From assembly GCA_026414305.1 (NCBI GenBank), contig JAOAJH010000003.1, positions 1 through 64,000 of the forward strand: a stretch of DNA of 64,000 nt, given 5' to 3'. The position numbers and the translations under genes were made by a program. Numbering within the stretch: position 1 is the stretch's first letter; every line of letters starts with the position of its first letter. Of the stretch, positions 42,495 to 54,400 are shown piece by piece. Source of the stretch: Candidatus Aenigmatarchaeota archaeon. Its GTDB lineage: Archaea; Aenigmatarchaeota; Aenigmatarchaeia; CG10238-14. Under the pieces are notes generated by a model that made no database searches, was not told the DNA's origin, and saw only the letters and a program-made list of their open reading frames with translations.

Positions 42495-43643
42495 AGCCAA
42501 TAATCCAAACAAACATGAAACCAAAAACGGCATATAAACAGTTGTATGTTCAAACAAAAATCCTGCTATTAATGGCGAAATTATCATTGTCAAGCTTATG
42601 TAAGATGACAATATGCCCAGATATTTGCCGTAATTTTTGACATTTTTTGTCAACACAGCCCTTATCACTGGATTAAAGATGCCGCTTGAAAAAGCTATTA
42701 GTGTTATTCCCACTGAAAGCAAAAGAGATTTAATGTAAAGTTCTGTGATGAACATGTGCTGCTCAAGGGAAATAAAAGGAAGTAATGAGAGTATTACAAA
42801 GCCTGCAATACTGGCTAATATAGATATCTTCAAAAGTTGGTTGTCATTGAATTTCTTTTCCATTTTTCTCAAAACAACAAGCTGCATTATAACAGCTACA
42901 AGTCCTATATAGCCGAAAAGCAAGCCATTTTCCCTTTCCTGAAATTTGAGCTGATCAAGGGTGTATAATGCTAAAACAGATTGCATTGATGCAAAACCCA
43001 TGCTGAAAAGAAAGGCTGTTGCAAATATGGAAAACATAAAATCATTTTTCAAAACAGTGAACATTTCTTTAAACTTGAATGGATCTGAATATTTATGCCT
43101 TCTTGCTTCAGGCAGTTTGAAAAAGACAAGTAATGAAGCTGACAATGCGGCTAAAGCTGCAAATATGCCTGGCAGAATTATGTTTATGTGTCCAAGCAAT
43201 CCGCCAATAGTAGGGCCTAAGATGAAACCTAAACCAAAAGCAGCGCCGACAATACCAAATGCCTTTTTTCTGTCTTTTTTGCTGCTTACATCAGATATAT
43301 AGGCTTGAGCTGTTGAGATGTTGCCCCCTGTTATTCCGTCAATTATTCTTGAGGCAAATAGTATGTAAATGCTTGAGGCAAATGCCAACATAAAATAGCC
43401 TATGGCCGAACCAATCTGGCTGATTATCAATATAGGTCTTCTACCATATTTATCAGACAAATGGCCTAATATAGGCGCAAACACAAACTGCATTAAAGAA
43501 TAAGCTGAAACTAGCATTGTTATTGTAAATGCGCTTGCTGTGAACTTTTCTGCATAAAAAGGCAAAAGCGGCAATATTAATCCGGCGCCAAAAAGATCAA
43601 GAAATATTATTATGAATATTATAGTGTATTTTGAATTTTTCAT
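42471..43643 (-). CDS. Major facilitator superfamily transporter (TetA-like)
   Basis: Twelve membrane segments. The MFS motif A, GHLSDKYGRRPILI, sits between helices 2 and 3, and ISDVSSKKDRKKAFG lies between helices 4 and 5, as in drug:H+ antiporters of the tetracycline-efflux group. Cargo cannot be inferred. ATG 43643 is chosen over an in-frame TTG at 43661, which overlaps the upstream gene's end. Confidence 0.88.
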   Translation of the reverse strand: MKNSKYTIIFIIIFLDLFGAGLILPLLPFYAEKFTASAFTITMLVSAYSLMQFVFAPILGHLSDKYGRRPILIISQIGSAIGYFMLAFASSIYILFASRIIDGITGGNISTAQAYISDVSSKKDRKKAFGIVGAAFGLGFILGPTIGGLLGHINIILPGIFAALAALSASLLVFFKLPEARRHKYSDPFKFKEMFTVLKNDFMFSIFATAFLFSMGFASMQSVLALYTLDQLKFQERENGLLFGYIGLVAVIMQLVVLRKMEKKFNDNQLLKISILASIAGFVILSLLPFISLEQHMFITELYIKSLLLSVGITLIAFSSGIFNPVIRAVLTKNVKNYGKYLGILSSYISLTMIISPLIAGFLFEHTTVYMPFLVSCLFGLLALLITKQR

Positions 43644-43661
43644 AGCCAAATATATTAACAA

Positions 43662-44249
43662 CTATTTTTTATAAACCTTTCTGAACTTTACAAATTTCAA
43701 GTAAAAGATCAACGCCAAAACTGCTATAATCAAAACCTTAACCCAGTCAAGCTTAAAGTAAATCAAACCTATTGTAAAAGAGTGAATCAACACAAGCAGC
43801 AAAGCCAAATAGATCAAAGCATGTAGCTTCTTCCATTTCTTGCCTAGCTTTTTAACCGAATAATTGTTTGATGTTATTGCAAGCAGCATCAATATAACAA
43901 GTGCTAAACTGCCTAAAAACAAAAACACTTTGTTTGGATGATTTAAAAGCTTGTTAATGTCCCATCCGAAAAAGAAATTGTACACGAGCAGCATATGCGT
44001 CAATGCTAGCAAAAATGTATATATACCAATCCATCTTCTTTCAGCCATCAAGAATGTTGTGAATCTTGTATTTTTCATCTTCACAAGCACTGGAATTGAT
44101 ATAACAAAAATTATTGAAAGCAATGAGAGAAAGCCGAATGTGCTGACGTAAAACACTATTTGCCTTTGAGGATCAACAAAAGATTTAACTGAAAAATACA
44201 CCAGTAAAAACAAGGTAATGAAAAATGCGTGTGTTTTGATGTTTGACAT
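43662..44249 (-). CDS. Ferric reductase-like / MsrQ-like heme membrane protein
   Basis: Five to six membrane segments with paired His in the expected helices: ERRWIGIYTFLLALTHMLLV and KKLHALIYLALLLVLIHSF. That pattern matches the ferric-reductase-like transmembrane domain (YedZ/MsrQ type), which holds heme b and passes electrons across the membrane. No MsrP partner or flavin domain is nearby. Located directly upstream of the MFS gene on the same strand. Confidence 0.75.
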   Translation of the reverse strand: MSNIKTHAFFITLFLLVYFSVKSFVDPQRQIVFYVSTFGFLSLLSIIFVISIPVLVKMKNTRFTTFLMAERRWIGIYTFLLALTHMLLVYNFFFGWDINKLLNHPNKVFLFLGSLALVILMLLAITSNNYSVKKLGKKWKKLHALIYLALLLVLIHSFTIGLIYFKLDWVKVLIIAVLALIFYLKFVKFRKVYKK

Positions 44250-44298
44250 TCAAGATTATTTGTGAATTTATTTTTATAAACCTTCTTCAGAGTTATAT

Positions 44299-44925
44299 TC
44301 ATTTGAAAATTTCTCCTGTTTGTCTGTAAAAGAAGACAAAGTCAAGCTCATCCATTGGTATTTCAATTTTTTCTGAAAACTCTTTCATCTTTTTTTCAAT
44401 TTCAATGTATTTTTTTGGTGTAAGCGATTTTGGCACTTCATCAATTACTTTGAAATCAGCAAGGCAACGCAAGACATGACGATCAAGGATTGCCAAATCC
44501 TTTGCTAGACCGATGTTTCTCAAGAAATGTGTCGCTTCTTTATAACCAAACCCCTTTACATTTTCAACAAGCCATTCTCTTGCCTTTTCAGCAGGCATTG
44601 AAAAGATTTTTTCTTTTAATAAAAAAACATTATTCTTGAAAAATTTTTCTCTTGCTTCAACAATATACCTTGATTTGTTTTCATGAAATCTTATTTTGTT
44701 AAGAAAAGGTTGAATATGTCTTTCACTGCCATTAAAAAGAAGTCCGTTTGTCATAAGCAATCTAACAGCCTTGTCGCATTCAACTGCCTTGCTTTGAGGC
44801 GTGCACAAGCAGAATGCTAGCTCTGAAAAAAGTTCTCTGTCATTCCTTATAGACTTGAACTCTTCCAATCTTTTCCTTATTTCATGTTTTTTTTCTTCGT
44901 GAATTTTCTTCAATTCATCATACAT
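44299..44925 (-). CDS. ogg2: 8-oxoguanine DNA glycosylase/AP lyase, Ogg2 family
   Basis: Archaeal Ogg2, which removes 8-oxoguanine and cuts the strand. The HhH is VKGFGYKEATHFLRNIG with catalytic Lys129, and the catalytic Asp148 is in ILDRHVLR. Length (208 residues) and the C-terminal Lys in this family's shorter fold fit. It shares the HhH-GPD fold with the gene at 24480 but keeps its lyase Lys. Confidence 0.92.
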   Translation of the reverse strand: MYDELKKIHEEKKHEIRKRLEEFKSIRNDRELFSELAFCLCTPQSKAVECDKAVRLLMTNGLLFNGSERHIQPFLNKIRFHENKSRYIVEAREKFFKNNVFLLKEKIFSMPAEKAREWLVENVKGFGYKEATHFLRNIGLAKDLAILDRHVLRCLADFKVIDEVPKSLTPKKYIEIEKKMKEFSEKIEIPMDELDFVFFYRQTGEIFK

Positions 44926-44958
44926 TTAACTTTTTAATAAATTCCAAATATTAATAGC

Positions 44959-45453
44959 TTACAAAATTTTCAATTCTGTGACTTGCAACTTGATGCTTAC
45001 TTCTGCTATTGCATCAGCACCAAAATCAGAATCCTCGCCTCTTATTCTTAGCTTTAGCTTTGAAAAATCTGTGAACATGTTAACAGGGATTTTGATTGTT
45101 TGCATGGTTGAATAATCAAATGGACCTATTTCTTTGTATTGATCGCCAAAACTGTAACCTATGTAAATGTTGCTTGCGCCTGTGTCCTTGTAAATTTTCC
45201 AATCAAATTCTGCATAAGCGTTGGTAATAATTGATTTTGGTTTGAAGCTGCTGACCTCAACATAGCCATAGGGATTTGCTTTCAAAGATACCATTTCATA
45301 ACCGCTCTCAATGTTTTTTATTATATCTGCAGCATCAGTGCCATCAGAATCTTTTGCATTTTGCGGCTTCAAATAATATGTCTCTTTTTTTGCTGTTAAA
45401 AAAACTATAAGCAATAAAATCATTATCAAGCCAAACAAATATGCTATTTTCAT
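44959..45453 (-). CDS. Small secreted or membrane-anchored protein, 164 residues
   Basis: One N-terminal hydrophobic segment (residues 3-20) is followed by DSDGTDAADI and a beta-rich domain ending in KLRIRGEDSDFGADA. The last motif, and the DSDG opening, recur in both domain copies of the 766-residue protein at 55583. It lies four bases downstream of the giant surface protein and is probably in its operon. Start ATG behind AAGGTGAAT. Confidence 0.7.
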   Translation of the reverse strand: MKIAYLFGLIMILLLIVFLTAKKETYYLKPQNAKDSDGTDAADIIKNIESGYEMVSLKANPYGYVEVSSFKPKSIITNAYAEFDWKIYKDTGASNIYIGYSFGDQYKEIGPFDYSTMQTIKIPVNMFTDFSKLKLRIRGEDSDFGADAIAEVSIKLQVTELKIL

Positions 45454-45457
45454 ACAT

Positions 45458-48400
45458 TCACCTTAGATAAAAATAGTAAAATATATAGCCGCTGTCAGAA
45501 TTAAAGTTATCAAAACTGTCAAAAGCAGTTATTTTATAATTTATCAACTTCACACATATCAATCCAGCTATAATTTTACAACCTCTCAAGTCTTTCAAAT
45601 CATCTTTTTCAAATGCATATTTTATGTCATTTCCATAAATTGTGTGGTTTCTGAAAAAACCTAAAGAATTTTCTGTAACGATTGATCTTGTTATAGGAGA
45701 ACATCTGTCATTCCAAAGAGATTCAATCACAAATGTTTGATTTACAAATTTGACTCGAGTATAAACATTTTCAGGAGGTTTATTATCCTTTATGACAAAG
45801 TTAATTGATTTTTGACCAGCTGTCCAATTCATGCCTCCTGATGAAGAATAGTTGAATGTATGATTGACCGACAAGGATTTGAAAGATAAAGTGATGTTGC
45901 TTCCGTAAAATTCATGAGTTGAGTTTGAAAGCTTGTAGATTACATCGATGTCGCCTTTATTTGCTTCATAAGCATTAATCTTAACATTTGATGGACAATA
46001 CTCGTCATATTTTGCATTCAATTCCATTTTAGGTGTGGCTTTAAATACGAAGACAAATAATGTTGATGGAATGTATGTGTAATTCTGATCATCATTTTTA
46101 ATGCAAGTATAATTCCACACACCAGCTGGAAGAGATGAATTGTCCACTAATGGAATTAAAGTGTTGTTCCTGTACAAATGATCGCCATTGCAAAAAACAT
46201 TGACTTTGTCAGGATATGTGACATTTTCAACTGTAAAATTCATGTTGACGTCAGCCTTGCTTATTATCAAATAATATTCTTCTGTTGAATTCCAGTTATT
46301 CAAATAATCCTTTGCATAGCTCTTCCATTTGTAAACGCCTGCTGGTAAATCTTTCAAGCTTGCATCAGTTTGATTAATCAACACGCCTGTAAAATTGTTT
46401 TCAAACAGAATTATTTCAACACCAGATTCATCTGTCCAGTTTAAAACAAAATTATATTCAGCTCCTTTTCTGTAAGTGAATTGGGTTGATTGATTGCCGT
46501 GCCATTGTGGCGGCTTTTTGTCAGTTTCTCCTTCAATGAAGCCTTGGATGAAATTGCTATTGTTGTATTCGTCAAATACTTTTATATCAAAATAAACACC
46601 CTTTGAATAAAACGTAAAATTAACCCAGTCATGAGTTCCTTTCAATTTTACAAAATGATTACTGCTATAACCAGTTGAGTTTTCTGAAATTATTGCATAA
46701 TCAAGATTTGAAAATCTCTCCTTCCACAAAGTAGAAACAGTATTGCTCTGATTGTCTATTTCAAAATAAACCAGTTCTGGCTCAGCATTGTCAAATATTC
46801 TTGTCCTTCTTTCATTGCCGCCAAAGACAGACCATGCTGGTGGATCAAGAGAATATTGATATCTGTCGAGAGAACCGAACACAAAATCATTTGTGCCGTC
46901 TGAATTTATGTCAGCTATTGCAGGTGATGAAAAGATGTATGCATTTACCTTGTAACTCCAAATAACATTTCCATTCAAACCATTTAACGCATAAATTCTT
47001 GAATCAGAACATCCAACCAAAACATCATTTACGCCGTCAAAATTCAAATCAATTATTGATGGTGATGACTGTATTCTACCGCCTGTTGAAATTGCAAAAG
47101 TCCAATTTAATGTACCATCTGAATTCAAGCTGTAAACTTTTGAGTCATGTGAAGCTATGATAACTTTTTTCTGTCCTGCAATGTTTGCTATGACAGGTGA
47201 TGATGTTATCCAATTTCCTGTGGTATAGCTCCATATTAGCTGTCCATTTGTTGCATTGACAAGATATGTTTTGTTGTCATAAGAACCAACAGCAATCTCA
47301 TAATTTCCATCACCATCCAAATCATCTATAGCAGGTGATGATTCAATCTTGTCTTGCATTGAAAATTGCCATAAAAGATCGCCGGTTGAATTTAATGCAT
47401 ATAGTTTTCCGTCATGAGATCCGACTGATATTATTACATCGCCGTTATAGCTTACGACAGAAGGTGATGATATGATTCTGTTACCAGTTGTATAATTCCA
47501 TATCTTTTCTCCATTTGTTGAATTCAAAACATATATATTCCTGTCATAAGAACCTATGATTATTTCTGGTATGTTGTCGTTGTTTATGTCATATATTGCA
47601 GGGGATGAAAATATCAAGCCTCCTGTAGTGAAATTCCACATCCTGCTGCCGCTACTACCATTAACAGCATAAACATTCCCATCATAGCTTGCTGTTATTA
47701 TTTTCATGTAAGATTCTTGTGTTGTCAACAAAGATGGTGATGAGGCTATGCTATTGTTTGTCAAGAATTCAAACAGTTTCGTCCCATTATAACCAATTAA
47801 TGCATACAATTTTCTATCATAAGAAGTAAAAACAACATCTATATTGCCGTCACCGTCAACATCGCCTATTGCTGGGGAAGAATAAATAAAACCATTTGTC
47901 AAAAATTTCCATATCTCGCTAGCATTGACTGCAAACATCATTGTGTCTGTATAATTTTCATTGCCAGTTGTATCGTTTGCATGTATTCTCCATGCTATGA
48001 CAGTTCCAGCTGGAATTGATGAGTTTGACCATGAAAAATTTGACCATGTTTGGCCGCTTGTCAAATTTATGTCAACATATGATTGTGTCTTCCAAACACC
48101 TGTTTCATTTGTCTCAAGCCATGCATAATCCAAGTCATAATTGTCTGACCAGTTTGCAGCTAACAATATTGAATGGCCGACACCAATCCAGCTATTGTTT
48201 TGAATTGAAAATGTGTAATAAGGCGACGAAAAATCTTCTGCTGTCAAAAATAATGTTTTTGATGAATATGTGTAGTTTTCATTCCCAAGAAATTCTGCAG
48301 TAACATTATACTTGCCTTTTACTATTAGCTGAGTTATGTTTTCAACTACACCTATACCTTCTTGTGTCTGCCAACCCGTAAGGTTTGAATGTACCTTGAT

Positions 48401-51400
48401 TAAACCATTCATGTCAATATATGCAGTTATGTTAACGAAAGATTGCAAAGGCAATGTAATGTCAGATTCGCTGTTGTTTATGTAAAGTCTTATTTGTGTG
48501 GAATTCCTTTCTACAATGTAAACCCATTGATCTGTTTTATTCCAATTATCAGCTGAATCATTTGCATAAAATCTGAAAACATAATTTGCAGGTTTTAGGT
48601 TGTTTGTAACATAATAATACTCATTGCCATTTGCAATGACGCTATCATTCTGAAGAGTTCCTGTGAAATTATTTTCTATAGACACATAAGAAACTTGATT
48701 TTCATCTTGCCATGTTATATTGAAAGTATAACTCCTTTGATTGTATTGTATCGCTGACAAAGGTGATGAAATGTTGTTTGACCATTGAGGTGATTTTGTG
48801 TCTATACGCACATAATATAATCCAGTGTAATTCCAATTTTCATTTTGATCTTTTGCAAATATTCTATAGCTATACAAACCATCCAAAAGAGATGATTTGT
48901 TTATAAACCAAAAACCATTGAAGCTCATGCTTTCATTTAAACCCATCCATTCAATTAAAACATCTGTTGCATCTGCACTTAGGTTTACATAAACCCAATT
49001 TTTGTTAATCATGCTGTTGTTTAAAGGTGTTGGAGCGTGGAACGTGATATATGGCGGCAAAGTATCAACTGTAAATGTTAAATTGGTTTTATTGGAATTA
49101 CCAGCTTTGTCATAAGACAAAACTTCTATGAAATTTGTGCCTTCATTGAAATTTATGTAAACTTCACCTTGATATTCAATATAACCAGAAGAATTCCACT
49201 TGTAAAATGTTTTGTTCAGATTTTTGTCTTGAGTTGTTATGTTAAGCAAAAGTAAGTTATAATTGTACGTCTTATTTGTTGGATTGTTTATTGATATAAA
49301 GGGTTGAGTAAAATCTATTTCAACGTTTGAATAACCAGTTGAATTAGAGTTGACGGACAAATCATATGCAATTGAATAAAAGCTATAGTTCTGTTCATTC
49401 AAATCAGTTACATTGAAAAATGCTGTTGAGTTATACATTTCATCATCGTATATCAAATGATTGCTTTGATTGAAAACAAAAATGTCAATGTAATTCATGT
49501 TTGCATCTATTGCTGTAACATTTACTTCAATAAATGTTTTGTTAATTATAGTGTTGTTTTGTGGTGTCGGATGGACAAAAAAAACCAATGGCTTTGTATT
49601 GTCAATTACAAAATAGCTTGACATGGTATAATTGTTTTTCAATCTTTGCTGCGTTTGGTTTTCATAAACATCTATTCTCAAAAGATAATTTCCATCGCTG
49701 ATAGAATGAGTGCTCCAAATATAGTAGTTTGTTGAAGCATCACCATATTCTGTTGTTATCGTTGCGTTGACAGTTTGATCCAAGTTTAGCAATGTAATGT
49801 TGTATCTTAAAGTATCGTTGTTGAAATCATAAACATCTGACCAAACAATTGTTATTGTGTTTCCAACTATCATTCCAGGATAAGGTTCTAAAATAAATGG
49901 CTGTGTTGGCGGCATATTTAAATAAAAAGATGTAAAGTTTGTCTTTTCTGTGTTGTTTACTGCGCCAAGAGTATCATTTACAAAAAATGTAATGTTGTGC
50001 AAACCCTGAAGTTCGGCATGATATAAAGCAAAAAGAAAGTTGTTGGTTTGAACTGTAAAGTTATCAAAAGTAACATTAATGCTGCCCCATTTTGGATAAG
50101 CACTTTCAGCTTCCAATCCAATAAAAACAATTCTTGGAAAAACAAAATTTCCAGATGCTTCAAGCTGCCATTGAGACTGATTCCATATATAAAATTCAAA
50201 ATTATTGCCAGATCTTTTTATTCTAAATTTGCCTGATGTGTCGTTTGCAGGCTTTGTTTCCAAATAATCAGAAAAAGTGCCATTGTTGACATAGATCTCA
50301 TAATTTCTGCCCAAACCAGACCACTCTGAAAGGGAAATAAACATGTAAATAGGTGATTCTGAAGAGCTGTTTCTTGGTAAAATCACAAAGTTCACAGCAC
50401 TGTCAATATCGCTATAATTTGTCACATTAAAATCAATGCTTATATCAAAATCGCTGTCAATGCCTCTTTTAGATATCAATGTGCATGTAGTGTCTTTCAG
50501 CAATGTCCCGTTGCCTTGAATTGACAAAAATGCTTTGCCATCAAAGTATGATGTACAGTTTTGCTGTCCATCGATCGTTTCTTCTAAAAACCAATTCATA
50601 CCATTATCAAAACTGTCATTTGAAATAGCATAATCTAAATTCAAATTTTCAATTGTACCATTAGGCAATGTTATTTCAGCTATGGCCTTGTCAATTCCGT
50701 TAATGTCGGTAGCATTTATAGATATTGGTGCACACTGGCCACAATAAGTTTGATTTTTAGGAGAATTTATTATTACAGACGGCGGCTTGTTTAAAATAAA
50801 ATACCCTAGCAATGTAAAGCTGTTGCTATATCTTTCAGCCGTCTCGTTCTCATAAACTGTTATTCTAATCGAATAATTGCCTTCAGGAATAGACAAGGTA
50901 TTCCAAAAATAGAAGTTGGTTGTGGAGTTTCCATAATCTTCAACTATTGTTTGGTTTACAGTATAATCTGGATTCAACAATGTAATGTTGTATCTCATTT
51001 TATCATTTTCATAATCAAACACATCAGACCATGTTATCTTGTATATTCCGCTTACAATTTCATTTGGTGATGGCCTAAGCAAAAATGGTACAGACGGTCT
51101 GTCATTTGAAAATTGGATCGTAAAGTTTGTGGTTTCGCTGTCGTTTACTGCGTCAAAGTTATCTATAGCTATAACATTAACTTGATATTCGCCGTTAATT
51201 TCAGTTGAATTGAAAAATGCTACAGAAAAGTTTTTTGCATTGACATTGAAATCATCCCATGTTGCATTTACAAGACCCCATGATGGATAGGAAGTCTCAG
51301 ACTCAAATGCAATGTACAATGTTTCTGGAAAATCTAAAGTTGATGAAGTTTCTAGCAACCATGCAGTTTGATTCCATGTATAAAATTCAAAATTATTTCC

Positions 51401-54400
51401 AGATCTTTTTATTCTAAATTTGCCTGATGTGTCGTTTGATTCTCTGAAAGTTAAATATCCTTCTGTCAAGCCATCATTGACATATACCTCATATCCTTTG
51501 TTATAACCAGTCCAGTTTGAAAGTGAAATAAATGCTAGTTTTGAAGCATAGGAAGATGACGGTATATCCATTATTTGAAAGTTGATTGCATAATCTTTGC
51601 CAAGTTCTTGCATAATTTCAAAAGAAATGTTTATATCAAAATCACCATAAACGATTGATTTGGAAACAGCTGAGCAAAGAAATGCAGTCATTTCAGTGTT
51701 AGGCTGTCCGCTGCCGCTTATACCAGTAAATGCTTTTCCTGAATATTCTTGATTTATATTAAAAACACAAATTCTGCTGTCAAAATTATCGCCTTCTTTT
51801 TTCCAGTAATAACTGCTGCTGAAATCATCACTTGGTTGTGTATTAATAAAGTCTTCATATATCAATGAGTGGTTTGGTGTTAACACTCTTACATAAGATG
51901 TTTTTATGCCGTCTGGATCTGTTATATTTGCTATTATTGGAACTGTATAATGCTCGTCAAAACTTTCAAAAATTGGGTGTTCTATTTTGGCAAAAGGTGG
52001 TGTTCCTAAGTTGAAATGTCTTTGTTCGCTTGAATTATACATTTCGCCGTCAGTACAATTTACAAACCATGTATGATTGCCAAAAGGTATATTATATAAA
52101 TCAATACTTGCAAATGTGTTGTTTTCTACTTGCATGCTGCTTTCATTGCTACCATCCAAATAAAGACTACATGTCATTTGTTGAGTAAAATCATCTATGA
52201 CCGTAAAATTAAATGATATGTCTTGATTTCTTAATCTTGCATTATTTATAGGATCATACAAAAATATTTGTGGCGGCAATGTTTCCATTGAATTTGTATA
52301 AAACTGTACATAATCTTCTCTTATTGTACTGTATATATCATCTGAAGTTGATTCTATTTTCACTCTTGCTATGCCAGAAGAAATATAATTGTTGGGATTT
52401 AGTGTGACATTACATGAAATCAAATAAAAATTATTCTGTAAGGCTGAAACGTTTTGGCAAAAACTTGAATCCCATTTATTTTCTGCAAAATTGAATATAG
52501 ACATGTTATAAACGCCGTTTGTTGTTGAAGAGAAATTTATTGATGCGTTAACGCTTATCAATGAACCTGGAAAAGATATAGAAGAGTTATGTTCTATTTC
52601 TAATTTGTAAAAAGTCCTGTTTATCTGGGTATAAACAGCTGAAATGTTTATTTCATCTGAATAGAATTCTGCAGTATCAAGCCAAACACCTCTTAATCTA
52701 ATTAACCTGTTTGATGATAACAACCAAGCGTTCAGTATTGACGGGTCATTTGCATTCACAGTGCAATTGTAAGCATTTGAAACAGGTAAATTGCTGCTTA
52801 ATCCATGCAAATTACAATAATAATTTCCTACAAAATGCGTTCCGTTCCAAAACGAAACTTCTATGTCAGGCCTATTGTTGCTGTTAAAGCTTGAATTAGA
52901 AGCAGTTGGATTGTAATATGATACTGTCAAAATAGCTGAAATAGATTTTATGCTTGAATAATCATCGCCTGAAAAGCTATATTGATACCAGCTTGTATTT
53001 CTCTCACTAATGCCTGTATAGTTGTAAGTAAAGTGGGCTAAAGCATTATACCATCTTGTCACTGCAGTTGCTGTTCCAGATCCTGCTATTATTTGATAGC
53101 TGCCAGAAGAAGTAACATTGTCAGTAACATCGTCCCAGCATGTATCATATCTGTTTTCTCCTGTGTTCCTAAAATAGCATGATTGTACTACTCTACCTGG
53201 CCTGTTTATACTAGAGTTCAACAATATATTTGCAGCAGTTACATAGCCTGTATAGCCTTTTACGTCAATGTATGCTTGCCTTACGTATGGGTTTTCTTCA
53301 GGCATTGAAAAGGAAAAATTTAGTAAAGCAGACAAATTCAAAGCACTCTTGAATGTCTCGTCTGCAAAATAGCTTACAGTTTTTATTCGGCTTGGTGATG
53401 AGTATATATAAGTTAACGTCAACTCACATCCTCTTGCTGATGTGTAAAAACTTGTGTTTATTGCCTGACTAAAAAGTGTGCATAAAACAGTCGAGCCATC
53501 TGTCAAACTATACAAACCTGTTGCATTATAAAGAATTGTTGATGTGCTAACTTGCTCATCTCTTAATCCTAATGTATATGATGTTTGCGGTGTTGACTGA
53601 CCTTGAACTGATGAGTTCACGCCTATGGTTGTAGTATAAGCTGCTGTGCCTGCACCGCTTGCATATGCTATTGAAAATCTCGCTTTGTTATAAGCTGATA
53701 TTATGCCCGTCGAATTAGGTATATTTATCATTCTAGAAAAAGTAATAGTGTTTGAAGCTGTGTATATACTTGGATCTTGCCCAATCAAATATTTTATTGT
53801 TTTAAGCTGAGACGGTGAATTAGCATCATATTCATATGTTAATGTAAGTTCAGTGCCAACTGTATCAATAGCATAGCCTGCTGTTGGTTGAAAATTGAGA
53901 GTGTGTGCTGTGTTTGTATCAAAAATATTTTTGTATAAAAAGAAATAGTCAATTGTAGTTGTACCTGCATTATCTATTGGTGTACCAGATATTGCATTAT
54001 TACCGTCCAAATTTATATTTATATTCTCGTCCACAGTGCCCAATGGTTGTAAATGAATGTAAGTTTCAAAAAAACTATCCCTTATTTGAATGTTTCTTTC
54101 AGGTAAGTTTAATGGTGGTATTTGAAAATTTGTCGATGAACCTACAGCCAAAGGTGATGTAAGTTGTCCTACAAAAAATTTGACTGTTTTTATTTGTCTG
54201 GGTGAGTCAGAATCATACTCATATGTCAAAACAAGTTTTGCAGATTCCCCCTGCCTTATAGCATTTAGCCTTGTAAAAAGATTGAATGTATATTGACCAG
54301 GTGAGTTTATAAAAGCTAAAGCTGGTGTAGCGTTTGCAGTTATAACATAAACCATCTGTTCACCAGTTGCAGCAAAACCAGCACTAGTTGTCAGTAATGT

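Noticed and set aside
48016-48303. Plus-strand frames opposite the giant surface gene
   Set aside because: The minus-strand protein is continuous over 3340 codons with clear domain repeats; the opposite frames show none.
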